IMG/VR virus record: IMGVR_UViG_3300025286_000042
Coordinates: 1-39,609 of that record
Length of the DNA: 39,609 nucleotides
Strand: one strand, 5' to 3'
Source: a virus
Part shown: piece after piece, positions 39,461-39,609 of the stretch
How the letters are laid out: each line of letters opens with the position of its first letter
Numbering within the stretch: position 1 is the first letter of the stretch
The notes under the pieces: model-generated
Told to the model about the DNA's origin: nothing
Databases searched by the model: none
Seen by the model: only the letters and a program-made list of their open reading frames with translations
Program-made: the position numbers and the translations under genes

Positions 39461-39609
39461 TTTCGTTCTCCCTTTATCTGTTTTCACTATCGAATAGACA
39501 CGCATCTTGTGTTCCTTATCTCTCCCGATATTACACTTATGTTAAGTATTATGCAAGCTTTTTATTATATTATCTTATATTATCTTATATTACCGACAAT
39601 CTATTATAT
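39263..39609. repeat. 347-bp end repeat, right copy
   Basis: This is the partner of 1-347, aligned without gaps at about 93% identity. It holds the 5' 66 codons and upstream region of the 68-residue protein, its promoter, and the phased AT repeats. The true sequence beyond 39609 is not visible; by analogy with 348 onward the packaging region would follow. Confidence 0.9.
39528..39556 (-). promoter_or_regulatory. Leftward sigma70-type promoter (right copy)
   Basis: Read leftward: TTGCAT (39551-39556), 17 bases, TAATAT (39528-39533), about 67 bases upstream of the ATG at 39460. It is identical in its boxes to the left copy at 266-294. AT-rich phased repeats lie directly upstream. It would transcribe the whole leftward cluster down to the terminator near 36600. 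Confidence 0.65.

Overview
The window looks like one nearly complete genome of a temperate, short-tailed (podovirus-like) double-stranded DNA phage. The evidence is a contiguous head and tail module (terminase, P22-type portal, scaffold, N4-gp56-type capsid, connectors, nozzle-like protein, ejection-type proteins, trimeric fibre), a lysis cassette, and an integrase with a tRNA-like attachment site next to a LexA/CI-type repressor. Ribosome binding sites of the AAAGGAG type precede many genes, so the host is a bacterium with ordinary Shine-Dalgarno initiation. I cannot name the host. Both window ends carry the same 347-bp segment with about 23 mismatches, so the molecule is probably circular, terminally redundant, or closed through a near-duplicate.

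Layout. 1-733: end repeat with a truncated small leftward gene and its promoter, phased AT repeats, and a GC-rich tract of eleven 9-bp repeats. 734-24007, rightward: packaging and head genes, tail genes (including a nozzle protein with an inserted carbohydrate-binding-like domain and a virion protein ending in a Hint domain), a very large polyvalent-type protein, a fibre with a self-cleaving S74 chaperone, then small membrane proteins, a holin and an M15 endolysin. 23952-26628: a PD-(D/E)XK-like protein, attP, then leftward integrase, small HTH protein and S24 repressor, with a divergent operator region. 26629-36308, rightward: Xis/HTH protein, RecB/Cas4-like exonuclease, SSB-like protein, RusA resolvase, PP-loop protein, cytosine methyltransferase with a long overlapping second frame, a frame-disrupted N4/N6 methyltransferase, a zinc-ribbon protein, an IS110/Nop-like protein followed by a 36-nt tandem array, and a DnaB/RepA-type helicase. 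36309-36787: origin-like 56-bp repeats and a bidirectional terminator. 36788-39460, leftward: a run of very small genes, most with their own strong ribosome binding site.

The most notable system is at 33756-34851. A 312-residue protein with an IS110 C-terminal/Nop-like domain, but no nuclease motif I can see, is followed by six units of exactly 36 nt. Each unit is a 9-nt repeat, a 9-nt variable segment, a second 9-nt repeat and a second 9-nt variable segment. This matches what I know of TIGR-Tas (tandem interspaced guide RNA) dual-spacer systems. The array starts inside the 3' end of the protein gene, a structured leader precedes that gene, and the phage replicative helicase starts directly after the array.

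How the parts work together: the repressor, small HTH protein, Xis-like protein and integrase set lysogeny. The middle region replicates, recombines and modifies DNA. The Tas-like locus sits inside this early block, so its guides could act on competing phages or plasmids, or on regulation. Late genes build and release the particle. Two single-base disruptions in G runs (28793-28797 and 32533-32535) may be sequence errors.
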